From Ohtaekwangia sp036786105 (GTDB lineage Bacteria; Bacteroidota; Bacteroidia; Cytophagales; Cyclobacteriaceae), in the NCBI RefSeq assembly GCF_036786105.1, contig NZ_DAIQRQ010000012.1:1-64000 (forward strand): a DNA stretch of 64,000 bases, read 5' to 3'. Positions 1-8,505 of the stretch are shown one piece after another; the stretch's first letter is position 1, and each line of letters opens with the position of its first letter. The notes under the pieces are model-generated. The model was not told where the DNA came from, did not search any database, and saw only the letters and a list, made by a program, of their open reading frames with translations. The translations under genes were made by a program, and so were the position numbers.

Positions 1-1150
1 CAAACGTTGCACCGGGGTTTGCAGTGCTCGTTACTACCGGTGACGCATCGCAGTTATCCGTTACGGTTGGTACAGTCCAATTCACCACGGCATTACAAGT
101 AGTCGGGTTAGTGGTCACGCTGATGTTTGTCGGGCAATTGTTGAATACAGGTTTAACCCCATCGGTTACCGTTACAGTGAACGAACAGGTTTCCTTATTG
201 CCGGCTGCATCGGTCGCTTCATACGTAACGGTTGTTGTGCCCAGCCCAAACGTTGCACCGGGGCTTGCAGTGCTTGTTACTGTTGGTGAAGCATCACAGT
301 TATCGGTAACAGTCGGTGCTGTCCAGTTCACCACCGCGTTACAAGTGGCCGGGTTGGTGGTTACGCTGATGTTGGCAGGACAATTGGCGATTACAGGTTT
401 TGTGCCATCCGTTACAGTTACCGTGAATGAACAGGTCTCTTTGTTACCGGCTGCATCCGTAGCTTCGTAGGTCACAGTATTTATACCTAACCCAAACGTT
501 GCACCTGGGTTGGCTGTACTGGTCACGGTAAGAGACCCGCCGCAGTTATCACTTGCGGTTGGTGGTGTCCAGCTTGCCGTTGCCGTGCAGGTAGCCGGGT
601 TAGTAGTTACGTTGATGTTTGCCGGGCAGTTTGTAAATACAGGCTTGGTAGCATCTGTCACGGTTACTATAAATGAACACGTGCTTTGATTGCCCTCCAT
701 GTCTTTGGCAGTATACGTTACCGTATGCGGGCCCAGCGATAGTGTAGTGCCGGGATTAATATTGGCATTGATCTGGGGCGATGGATCACAACTGTCGGTT
801 GCTGTTGGCGGAGTCCAGTTTGCCACAGCATTACATGTTGTAGGATCAACGGGTACTGAAAAATCAGCAGGACACCCGACTAATACAGGAGGAGTATCAT
901 CGCGTACTTTCACGTTAAAGCTACAGTTGGCGGTGTTGCCATAGTTATCGGTTGCCGTATAGGTAACTACTGTGGTGCCTACCGGGAAGAAGTCGCCAGG
1001 ATTATGATCGGGTATTACAGAGGCTACACCACAGTTATCAGTAACAGTAGGCGCAGTCCAACTTATACTTTTGCCACAGGCTGTGGCATCGGCAGATACA
1101 TCGATGTTAGCAGGGCAACTGGTAAAATTCGGAGGCGAACTCTCCATGTT
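1..1150 (-). repeat. In-gene HYR tandem repeats, 246-bp period
   Basis: The motif CAAACGTTGCACC starts at plus-strand positions 1, 247 and 493, exactly 246 bp (82 codons) apart. Diverged copies of the same block fall near 739 and 985. The units nearest the window edge are the most alike, which points to recent duplication or gene conversion within the gene. Confidence 0.85.
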
Positions 1151-1588
1151 CAGGCAGCAAATGGGTGTGCCGCCAACACTTTCGCCCGCGGTCACTACGA
1201 AATTGCCAAACGTGGTACCAATCTTTACAGGATTGGAACAGGATGTGCTGATGTCGGCCAGTACCAACAGCGTTGTGCGGATGGTTACATGGTTGCCCAC
1301 AAAGGGCTGGCCTGCACCGGCAGAGCTTTGTACGTCAAATGTACTGCCGGGCAATAACAGCAAGCCACTGTAGATGCTTCCGCCATCATCGCGCACATCT
1401 ACTGTGAGACCAATCAGGCCCGTAAACCGCACGGTGATTTTTGTAAGTCCTACGTTACAACCACAGGTCGTAATAGGCGGGCAACTGCAACTCTGTGCAA
1501 AGACTTGCTGCGTGCTGAGTATACCCAGCATAGCCAGCAACCCCAGGAAGAGTGCCTTTTGCCTTCTTACAAAATCAACCGATAACAT
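1..1588 (-). CDS. HYR-repeat secreted protein, N-terminal part (runs off window)
   Basis: Open on the minus strand from an ATG at 1588 to the window edge, about 529 codons with no stop, so the C-terminus is missing. The first ~32 residues form a signal peptide (basic start, hydrophobic core, ending VFAQ). A Cys-rich stretch follows, then at least five HYR (hyalin repeat) modules of about 82 residues, each with the recurring pattern P-x-NCPANI-x-V, W-T-P/A-P-T, D-N-C and T-V-T-Y-x-A-x-D-x-x-G-N. HYR domains have an immunoglobulin-like fold and occur in adhesion and extracellular matrix proteins. In Bacteroidota such proteins often end in a gliding or type IX secretion C-terminal domain; that end is outside the window, so export by that route is inference. 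Exact function unknown. Confidence 0.9.
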   Translation of the reverse strand, partial: MLSVDFVRRQKALFLGLLAMLGILSTQQVFAQSCSCPPITTCGCNVGLTKITVRFTGLIGLTVDVRDDGGSIYSGLLLLPGSTFDVQSSAGAGQPFVGNHVTIRTTLLVLADISTSCSNPVKIGTTFGNFVVTAGESVGGTPICCLNMESSPPNFTSCPANIDVSADATACGKSISWTAPTVTDNCGVASVIPDHNPGDFFPVGTTVVTYTATDNYGNTANCSFNVKVRDDTPPVLVGCPADFSVPVDPTTCNAVANWTPPTATDSCDPSPQINANINPGTTLSLGPHTVTYTAKDMEGNQSTCSFIVTVTDATKPVFTNCPANINVTTNPATCTATASWTPPTASDNCGGSLTVTSTANPGATFGLGINTVTYEATDAAGNKETCSFTVTVTDGTKPVIANCPANISVTTNPATCNAVVNWTAPTVTDNCDASPTVTSTASPGATFGLGTTTVTYEATDAAGNKETCSFTVTVTDGVKPVFNNCPTNISVTTNPTTCNAVVNWTVPTVTDNCDASPVVTSTANPGATF

Positions 1589-1818
1589 ATTTCAGCTTGT
1601 AAATCCGCCAAAAGCCACGAAAGGCACCTTTGAGTACGATCATTCCATCCACAAACAGTCATCTTTGCAAAAAGGGCCTGAAGCGAAAACTAAGTGGTGA
1701 TTGTTAAAAAAATTATCGTTAAACTAGTGATTTTCAAGGGTATTACAGATTTATTTTTTTAAAGTTCTTATTACATACATAATGAGATAAGGCTGGTGTT
1801 TGCGTCCGGGCTTTCATG
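1589..1818. other. Intergenic spacer, AT-rich
   Basis: AT-rich leader upstream of the HYR gene and downstream of map. No gene, RNA or clear terminator was recognised. Confidence 0.5.
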
Positions 1819-2583
1819 TTAATCCCAAACACCATTCATTTCTGTCAGTATAATGGGGGCTGCCTCAGTAACTACAATAGTATGTTCGTGTTGTGCCATA
1901 AAGCCTCCTTTATCGCCAACCATAGTCCAGCCATCATTGAGAGTTTTGGCATACGTTGATGTTGTTGAAATAAATGTTTCAATGGCAACCACACTGTTCT
2001 TTCTGAACCTGGTCAGGTTAGATCGGTCGCTGTAATTTGCAATTTCGCCGGGAGCTTCGTGGAGGCTTCTGCCTATTCCGTGTCCGGTTAAATTCTTGAT
2101 TACTTTATAGCCACGTTTCCTGGCTTCGGTTTCAATGAGATATCCTAAGTCTGAAATGCGAACACCACCTTTTATACTATAGATTGCTTTATGTAAAATC
2201 TGTTTTGAAGCGTCTATAAGTTTTTGATGTTGATGAATGTCTTCGCCAATCACAAATGAACTTCCGTTGTCAGACCAAAAACCATCAAGCTCGGCTGAGA
2301 CATCTATATTAATCAAATCGCCTTCTTGCAGTACTTTATTATCGGACGGAATGCCATGACAAAATTCATGGTTCACACTTATACAAGTCCATCCCGGAAA
2401 ACCGTAGGTGAGGTATGGTGCAGATTTCGCCCCGAAGTCCCGGAGGATTTTTGCCCCATAGTGGTCCAGTTGCCTGGTTGTTATACCAGGCCGGGCATAG
2501 TCTCTCATCTCTTTTAATGTGCAGGCAACTGCTTCGCTTGCTGCTTTCATCGCGATCAGCTCAGCTTCTTTTGTTATTGACAT
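1819..2583 (-). CDS. map: Type I methionine aminopeptidase
   Basis: Removes the initiator methionine from new proteins in the cytoplasm. The 254-residue length fits the type I family (E. coli 264). The five metal ligands of the pita-bread fold are visible: D94 (NIDVS), D105 (SDNGS), H168 (TGHGIG), E202 (IETF) and E233 (HEHT). H76 in the HEFCHGIP segment matches the catalytic histidine near the active site. The gene stands alone here, so it may be a second map copy rather than the one usually found near ribosomal protein genes; this cannot be tested within the window. Confidence 0.93.
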   Translation of the reverse strand: MSITKEAELIAMKAASEAVACTLKEMRDYARPGITTRQLDHYGAKILRDFGAKSAPYLTYGFPGWTCISVNHEFCHGIPSDNKVLQEGDLINIDVSAELDGFWSDNGSSFVIGEDIHQHQKLIDASKQILHKAIYSIKGGVRISDLGYLIETEARKRGYKVIKNLTGHGIGRSLHEAPGEIANYSDRSNLTRFRKNSVVAIETFISTTSTYAKTLNDGWTMVGDKGGFMAQHEHTIVVTEAAPIILTEMNGVWD

Positions 2584-2651
2584 ATTCGTTGTTGTCTGTT
2601 GGTTTGGGCTCTTAACAGCTAACCTTCAAGTATACACAATAACCGATAACA

Positions 2652-2702
2652 TGCGGATGAAGTTATTGTTATAGTCATTGAAATTAACAATTTCGATCCG
2701 CA
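2652..2702. repeat. Imperfect inverted repeat between map and DUF2200
   Basis: TGCGGAT at 2652 pairs with ATCCGCA ending at 2702, and the pairing continues imperfectly inward (GTTATTGTTA against TTAACAATT). It lies between divergently transcribed genes, so it could be a shared operator or only a chance hairpin. Confidence 0.35.
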
Positions 2703-2784
2703 GCATCGCTTGGAGAATGGAGTAATTTAAAAAACGTGTATTCATAATATTTTCAGAAATTCGGGAAATGTTAACAGCACGCTC

Positions 2785-3135
2785 ATGGATAATTCAAGAG
2801 TATATAAAATGTCGTTTGCCAGTGTATATCCGCATTACATCCGGAAAGCGGAGAAAAAAGGACGAACAAAAGCAGAGGTTGATGAAATTATATGCTGGCT
2901 TACAGGATACAATGCAAAAACACTGCAACAGCATATAGACCAGAAAACTGACTTTGAAAACTTCTTTGCACAGGCGCCTCAACTCAATCCGAATGTTTCA
3001 AAAATCACAGGCGTAATTTGCGGTTATCGTGTGGAAGAGATTGAAGATAAGCTGATGCAAAAAGTCCGTTACCTGGATAAACTCATTGATGAGCTGGCCA
3101 AGGGAAAAACGATGGACAAGATTCTGAGGAAGTAA
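2785..3135 (+). CDS. DUF2200 family protein
   Basis: A 116-residue soluble protein, rich in charged residues, with no signal peptide or membrane segment. It matches the DUF2200 family as I know it: an N-terminal RVYKMSFASVYPHYIRKAEKK block, a WLTGY motif near residue 39, the PQLNPN motif in the middle, and a C-terminal GVICGYRVEEIEDKLMQ region. The family is found in many bacteria and has no established function. It stands alone, divergent from map. A shadow reading frame on the opposite strand is much shorter and has no family resemblance. Confidence 0.85.
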   Translation: MDNSRVYKMSFASVYPHYIRKAEKKGRTKAEVDEIICWLTGYNAKTLQQHIDQKTDFENFFAQAPQLNPNVSKITGVICGYRVEEIEDKLMQKVRYLDKLIDELAKGKTMDKILRK

Positions 3136-3254
3136 GCAATATGCTATCGCTGAATTTTGTGTGAAGAAAATAGCTATAGGTGCACAGCCGCAACACTATT
3201 ATGTCTGTACATGGTGCTGCTGCAGCTACCTTAAATGTATACTTCTAACTTTCA

Positions 3255-4289
3255 TTAATGCGCATCCTTCACACAACGAAAACCAATGTGCGATTGGCCA
3301 CTATCAACGGAAGTTCCCTGCCGGGCGCTGGGGCGATAGTTTACACAATAGTTACTGGCACATAAAAATGATCCTCCTTTTGTTACGCGCTTTTGTGCAT
3401 AGGGTTCATTCGGGTCGTACGACTTGGCGGGGCCTTTCGGATCTTCGGTTATCGCCATCCTGGCGAGCGATTGAAAATAGGTAGCATCATACCAGTCGCT
3501 GGTCCATTCCCATACATTGCCAATCATATCGTATAATCCATAGTTATTGGCCGGAAATGTTTTTACCGGCGATGATGACGCAAATCCATCTTCTGCCAGG
3601 TTGCGGGTGGGGAAACTTCCCTGAAATGTGTTGGCCATAAATTTTCCTTGGGGGCTTACTTCACTGCCCCAGCTATACCGTTGCTGCTCCTGGCCTCCGC
3701 GCGAGGCGAATTCCCATTCAGCTTCCGTAGGTAATCGTTTGCCGGCCCACGTTGCATAGGCAAGTGCATCTTCATACGCTATATGTACTACGGGGTGATT
3801 CCATTTGCCATCGAGGTTGCTATCGGGGCCTTCCGGATGTTGCCAGTTTACACCTTTCTTCCATTCCCACCATTGTGTATAGTCGTTGAGCATTACCGGT
3901 TGTTCAGGTGCATGGAACACCAATGATCCTGGCACCAGCAAACTATCGGGAGGTTTTGGTGTGCCCGGAGGCAATTGCCTGCTCAGCTCTTCCCAGGTAG
4001 GCTTTCGTTCGGCTACGGTGATATAGTTTGTAGCGTCTGTAAACTTCTTGAATTGCTCATTCGTCACTTCGGTTTCGTCCATCCAGAAGCCTTTTACCCG
4101 AACACCGTGTGCAGGGCGCTCGTGCTCGTAAGCATCGCGCTCGTCAGTGCCCATGGTAAAATCGCCACCGGGAATCCACACCATGCCGGCCGGTTTTTCC
4201 TGTGAAGAAGATGCATCGGAGTTCTTTGATTTTTCAGCGCACCCGAACGATAATACCAGCATAATGAAAACGCTGCAGGCAGATTTCAT
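3255..4289 (-). CDS. Formylglycine-generating-enzyme-like lipoprotein
   Basis: A 344-residue protein with a lipoprotein signal (lipobox LSFGC, Cys17) followed by an FGE-sulfatase domain (SUMF1/EgtB fold). The domain begins with GMVWIPGGDFTMGTD and shows DETEVTNEQF, RLPTEAEWEFASRGG, DMIGNVWEWTSDWY and a C-terminal HIGFRCV. C310 and C315 lie in KGGSFLCASNYC, with the same spacing as the two active-site cysteines of true formylglycine-generating enzymes. Most bacterial proteins with this fold lack them, so an oxidative activity outside the cytoplasm is possible. No sulfatase is visible in the window. The substrate is unknown; a GldK-like structural role is less likely given the cysteine pair. 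Confidence 0.85.
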   Translation of the reverse strand: MKSACSVFIMLVLSFGCAEKSKNSDASSSQEKPAGMVWIPGGDFTMGTDERDAYEHERPAHGVRVKGFWMDETEVTNEQFKKFTDATNYITVAERKPTWEELSRQLPPGTPKPPDSLLVPGSLVFHAPEQPVMLNDYTQWWEWKKGVNWQHPEGPDSNLDGKWNHPVVHIAYEDALAYATWAGKRLPTEAEWEFASRGGQEQQRYSWGSEVSPQGKFMANTFQGSFPTRNLAEDGFASSSPVKTFPANNYGLYDMIGNVWEWTSDWYDATYFQSLARMAITEDPKGPAKSYDPNEPYAQKRVTKGGSFLCASNYCVNYRPSARQGTSVDSGQSHIGFRCVKDAH

Positions 4290-4461
4290 GCAAATTGATT
4301 TTAAGAATGATGGGTGGAATCGTCCGAAATATACTCGGAAATTTTAAATATGGCCTACTCCTTATTTGCCCGTGGCTTTTTTAATCGCCCTGGCTGTATG
4401 CTTCTACAGATTCTTTTGGCGGTTCCCGTTCCCCAATTCTGTAATTACTGCTGGTATATTT

Positions 4462-5631
4462 TCAGGATGTTGCTTTCACCGTGGGCCGATAAAGCGTGAG
4501 GTATAAAAACGCCAATGCAGCGAACAGACCACAGAGCATAAAGGTCAGGAATGTATTGGCCGGACTGTCTCCGTAGACCGTTCCCGAAACAACAGCACCT
4601 ATGCCAATACCAAACTCCATGCAGATATAGAGTGAAGCAACCCCACGGCCTTTATGATGTTCATCGCTCAGGTCAGTAGCCCAGGCCAGCAAAGTAGGAG
4701 AGGTGGCCCCCTGGGCAAAACCGTATATCAAGGTACCACAGATCACCAATACAACAGAGTCGGCCATGGCAATCGTAAACATCGCGATGGCAATCATGCT
4801 GGTCGATACCCGCAGCACCGGCTTTCGTCCCCAGCGATCAGAAGCTTTTCCGCCCACCAACCGAACGAGGAGGGAAGCAACGGTAAGGCACGTAAAAAGC
4901 ACTCCTTTGTTTTTAATACCTACCGATGCACCCAGATCGGGGATCAGGGTAAACATGGCACCATAGGCATACGCACTCAACACCATTACCAGGCAAGGTG
5001 CCAGTACACGCGGCTCGAACAGATCGTGACGTTTTACTTTGAGTATCGATACATGAAAGCGATGCCTGTTGTGCAGCGTTTCTTTTATACCTACCAGTAT
5101 TACTATCGATATCAAAGCAAATGCTGAAGAACAGTAGAACATGGTATGAAGTCCAAAGCTGTTCGCGATGTTTCCTCCAATGGCCGGGCCGCTGGCCATG
5201 CCCAAACTTCCTGCCGTGCCGAGTAATCCCATAGCTTCTCCTCTGCGCTGTGGAGGAATGATGTCAGAGAGATAAGCCGTTTGCCCAGTAGGTGTAAACC
5301 CGGTAGAAAAACCATGCACCAGTCGTAATAAGAGAAATCCGGATACAGCGGATAGCACCGGGTATATCAGGCTGCAAATAAAGCACACCGTTGAACCGAA
5401 CATCATTACCGGCACACGCCCCACTTTATCGGCAAGCTTGCCGCTGAAAGGCCGCGATAACATGGCCGTAAGTGTAAACAGTGAAATGATGAGTCCTTTA
5501 TATTGAGCTCCACCCAGGCTCGTGAGGTATTCAGGCAACTCGGGTATAATCATATTGAAGCTCGCGAAGAACAAAAGCGAGCTGACACAGAGTAACCAGA
5601 ACTGGGGAGTGTAGATTTTAGTGTTGATCAA
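4462..5631 (-). CDS. MFS transporter
   Basis: A major facilitator superfamily permease of about 389 residues and 12 predicted membrane helices. The motif-A region between helices 2 and 3 reads GKLADKVGRVPVMM and is repeated in the second half as GKASDRWGRKPVLR. Substrate cannot be assigned; drug or sugar efflux is typical. The frame stays open to a GTG at 5670, but that codon lies inside the hairpin that ends prfB, so a TTG at 5631 (reading INTKIYTPQFW) is the more likely start. The gene follows prfB on the same strand across about 50 bp. Confidence 0.87.
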   Translation of the reverse strand: MINTKIYTPQFWLLCVSSLLFFASFNMIIPELPEYLTSLGGAQYKGLIISLFTLTAMLSRPFSGKLADKVGRVPVMMFGSTVCFICSLIYPVLSAVSGFLLLRLVHGFSTGFTPTGQTAYLSDIIPPQRRGEAMGLLGTAGSLGMASGPAIGGNIANSFGLHTMFYCSSAFALISIVILVGIKETLHNRHRFHVSILKVKRHDLFEPRVLAPCLVMVLSAYAYGAMFTLIPDLGASVGIKNKGVLFTCLTVASLLVRLVGGKASDRWGRKPVLRVSTSMIAIAMFTIAMADSVVLVICGTLIYGFAQGATSPTLLAWATDLSDEHHKGRGVASLYICMEFGIGIGAVVSGTVYGDSPANTFLTFMLCGLFAALAFLYLTLYRPTVKATS

Positions 5632-5640
5632 GGTGTAGAG

Positions 5641-5672
5641 AAAAAAAGTGTCTGCACGGGGTGCAGACACTT
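5641..5672 (-). terminator. Rho-independent terminator of prfB
   Basis: On the minus strand AAGTGTCTGCAC pairs with GTGCAGACACTT, a 12-bp stem with a 3-4 nt loop, followed by a run of T. It begins 9 bp after the prfB stop codon. It lies directly before the MFS gene, so it may also limit read-through into that gene. Confidence 0.85.
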
Positions 5673-5680
5673 GGTTAATA

Positions 5681-6779
5681 TCAGGCTTGTTGAGGCTGTT
5701 CCTGCGCGCCCAGCAAAAATGCTTTTATAAAATCGTCAAGGTCACCATCCAGTACAGTTTGCGCATCGTGGCGTTCCACACCTGTACGCGCATCTTTCAC
5801 AAGTTTGTAAGGATGCAATACATAGTTACGAATCTGCGAACCGAAATCTATTTTCATTTTGCCGGCTTCGATCTTGTCGCGCTCGGCATGGCGCTTCTCC
5901 ATCTCCATCTGGTATAATTTGGATTTCAGCATTTGCATAGCTCGCTCGCGGTTAGCATGTTGTGAACGCTCCACCTGGCAAACAATCACGATACCGGTTG
6001 GTTTGTGCGTGAGCTGAACTTTCGTTTCAACCTTGTTTACGTTCTGTCCACCGGCACCACCGGAACGCGAAGTTTGTATCTCGATATCGGCAGGGTTAAT
6101 GTCGATTTGAATCGAGTCGTCAACTTTTGGATATACAAATACCGAAGCGAACGATGTATGCCTGCGCTGGTTGGAATCAAACGGAGAGATGCGCACCAGG
6201 CGATGTACACCAATTTCTGATTTCAATTTGCCGTACGCAAATGGGCCATCGATTTCGAGGGTTGCCGATTTTATACCGGCTACATCTCCGCTCTGATAAT
6301 CAATTTGCGATACACCATAGTCGTTCTTCTCGCCCCACATGATATACATGCGGTTAAGCATATCGGCCCAATCCTGGCTTTCGGTTCCACCCGCACCGGG
6401 GTTGATCTCGATTACAGCACTGAGTTGATCTTCTTCTTTGCTGAGCATTTTCTTGAACTCAAGCTCTTCAATGGCTTTGGAAGTTTTTTGATACTCCAGT
6501 TCAAGTTCGTCTTCGCCAACATCGCCGGCTTCATGAAATTCGTTGAGCACATCCAGATCGTCCATTAACTTGGAGACATGCTCAAAAGCATCGGTCCAGA
6601 TTTTCTTGGCGCGGATATTTTTAAGAATGGCCTCGGCTTGTTTGGGGTTGTTCCAGAAATCAGCCTGCTGGGTGATGAGTTCTTCATCTCTTACTTCAAG
6701 ACTCTTACGGTCGTAGTCAAAGATACCTCCTCAAGGCGCTAACACGAGCCTTCAAATCTTTCAACTGGTCAGTTGTCAT
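5681..6779 (-). CDS. prfB: Peptide chain release factor 2, programmed +1 frameshift
   Basis: Releases the finished protein at UGA and UAA stop codons. The gene is read in two frames. ATG at 6779 opens a 20-codon leader ending CTT TGA (6722-6717). After a +1 shift the frame runs from GAC at 6718 to the stop at 5681. The joined protein is 365 residues, the same as E. coli RF2. The SPF stop-codon recognition tripeptide is at about 198-200 and the catalytic GGQ at about 243-245. Annotating only the open part from 6565 would lose the first 71 residues. The shift lets RF2 regulate its own level. Confidence 0.96.
6716..6731 (-). promoter_or_regulatory. RF2 programmed +1 frameshift site
   Basis: The minus strand reads AGGAGG TAT CTT TGA C. 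This is the classical arrangement: an internal Shine-Dalgarno-like AGGAGG (6731-6726), one codon of spacing, the slippery CTT (6722-6720), the in-frame UGA (6719-6717) and a C in the weak-termination position. When RF2 is scarce the ribosome pauses at UGA and shifts forward one base. Confidence 0.97.
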
Positions 6780-6916
6780 GTAGATTTTTGTTTAATTAAG
6801 TTGCAAATATAGAAATATGGGAAAAACATCACTGGCAGTTTGATGGGTGGTGTGTCGCTGCTTAATTCAAAAATTATGGATGCGTGCAGGCGCCACCTTC
6901 TCAACATTGATCTGTG

Positions 6917-7016
6917 NNNNNNNNNNNNNNNNNNNNNNNNNNNNNNNNNNNNNNNNNNNNNNNNNNNNNNNNNNNNNNNNNNNNNNNNNNNNNNNNNNNN
7001 NNNNNNNNNNNNNNNN
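6917..7016. other. Scaffold gap (100 N) in a gene-free stretch
   Basis: Exactly 100 N. The flanks (6780-6916 and 7017-7293) carry no recognisable gene and no shared sequence across the gap. The true missing length is unknown, so a gene could be hidden here. Confidence 0.99.
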
Positions 7017-7293
7017 TTATACACCTATAACAGCCTTGCAGGTAACATACCAGGCATGGTCAAAGCTGTATCGACTTTACCGCCACCTGATCTTTTTCTC
7101 CTATATATAAAACCGATGATCCTGGTAAGGCAAAGTCAACCTTACTGTCGTTAGGATTAAGTTATTCACTACGTTAATAAACCCACGGAACTCCATACTA
7201 CTGCCCGTAAATAGTCGTTTTGAGGTCACTTTGTGATATTTAATAAGGCCAACGACCGATTTCTGGAAAATTTTCGTTTAGATTTGCCGCAGT

Positions 7294-7647
7294 ATGAAAA
7301 GTGAAATGGAGAAAATGAAACCAATCGTGAGCCTTTTTCTGGAAGGCCTGATGCTGGTTTTTATTTTTGTCTATTCACAAAGCAACATCGGTCCCGATAA
7401 GCAGGACGTAGCCGATTCTCCTCTGAAAGGTATGGTGTCGCTGCATGAAATTATGTTGCGTTCGGGATGGTCTTCAGATGATACCGATGGCAAGATCATA
7501 ACGCAGCAACCTTCTCTTCTTTCCTCTGTATTCCCACCAGCAACAACTGATACACCCCGTGAGCTGATCGCAATGAGCGATGCGCTCTTCATCAGTTCAT
7601 TTGAACGAAATACTTTTTACATACATGCTGCTTACAACGTGCCGTAA
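7294..7647 (+). CDS. Small secreted or membrane-anchored hypothetical protein
   Basis: A 117-residue frame that I do not recognise. Its N-terminus has a basic stretch (MKSEMEKMKP) and a hydrophobic segment (IVSLFLEGLMLVFIFVYSQ, about residues 11-29), consistent with a signal peptide or anchor. The remaining ~85 residues are polar with no known motif. Codon choice resembles the neighbouring genes, which favours a real gene. It lies about 100 bp upstream of the DedA gene in the same direction. It could be an orphan secreted protein or a chance frame. Confidence 0.5.
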   Translation: MKSEMEKMKPIVSLFLEGLMLVFIFVYSQSNIGPDKQDVADSPLKGMVSLHEIMLRSGWSSDDTDGKIITQQPSLLSSVFPPATTDTPRELIAMSDALFISSFERNTFYIHAAYNVP

Positions 7648-7753
7648 GACCCGGTGACCTTGCTATTGTTGCGCTTTTGTAAAAAAAATCTACATCCAAG
7701 TCGAAAACTTATATATTTAAAATTCTTTGGCCAGAGGTACTGGCTAAGAGGCT

Positions 7754-8398
7754 ATGATTTCAACAGCTTTTTTATTTGTTGACTTACTGAATCCGGAGGA
7801 GATAATCAAGTGGGGTGGTTTGGCACTATTACTCTTTATTATTTTTGCCGAAACAGGTTTGTTCTTTGGTTTTTTTCTTCCCGGTGACTCACTGCTTTTC
7901 ATAGCCGGTATCCTGAGTGATACCGAGTACTTATCCGTTAACGTGTGGATGTTGGTACTGTTGCTTACCGTATGTGCGGTAGCAGGCACGTGTGTTGGGT
8001 ATGGGTTTGGCCGGTGGGCAGAAAACTATTTGAAAAACAGAAAAGAAAATTTCTTTTATAAAAAGAAATACATGGAGGTAGCACAGGATTTTTATAAACG
8101 CTACGGCATGACAGCTTTTATTATGGGAAGATTTTTGCCCATTGTCCGCACATTCGTTCCTATATTAGCAGGCATGGTGCGGATCGATTTTGGGAAATTC
8201 TTTTTTTTCAATGCTGTAGGGGCAGCCACCTGGATTATTGTCATGGTGATGGCCGGGCACTTATTGGGGAATGCATTCCCGACAATAACAGAACACCTGG
8301 AGATAATTGTAGGAGGAATGGTACTAATCACTACGATTCCGCTCGTTATCTCCTGGCAGCGAAATAGAAACAGTTTCGGTAAAAATGAAGTGAAATAA
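7754..8398 (+). CDS. DedA family (VTT domain) membrane protein
   Basis: A 214-residue integral membrane protein of the DedA/VTT superfamily. Family signs are the early E-T-G-L-F-F-G-F-F-L-P-G-D-S-L-L block (about residues 32-48), the central GMTAFIMGRFLPIVRTFVPI segment with its conserved arginines, and the following AGMVRIDFGKFFFFN. Members act as lipid scramblases or proton-dependent carriers that keep undecaprenyl-phosphate or phospholipids balanced across the inner membrane. Which lipid this one handles cannot be told from sequence. It precedes the ExbB/TonB cluster by about 110 bp and may be transcribed separately. Confidence 0.9.
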   Translation: MISTAFLFVDLLNPEEIIKWGGLALLLFIIFAETGLFFGFFLPGDSLLFIAGILSDTEYLSVNVWMLVLLLTVCAVAGTCVGYGFGRWAENYLKNRKENFFYKKKYMEVAQDFYKRYGMTAFIMGRFLPIVRTFVPILAGMVRIDFGKFFFFNAVGAATWIIVMVMAGHLLGNAFPTITEHLEIIVGGMVLITTIPLVISWQRNRNSFGKNEVK

Positions 8399-8505
8399 GA
8401 ACTGAATAAATATTTAATAATACCTGTGACTATTGCACACACTTTTAATTAATATACTAACGCAAAATTTCCTAAACTAAAAACCATTAACAATTAACAT
8501 TCACT

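Noticed and set aside
24..1700. Plus-strand frames in the HYR region
   Set aside because: Repetitive shadows of the HYR gene read on the minus strand, where a signal peptide and HYR motifs are present.
6776..7154. Frames running through the N gap
   Set aside because: They depend on N codons and have no recognisable protein on either side.
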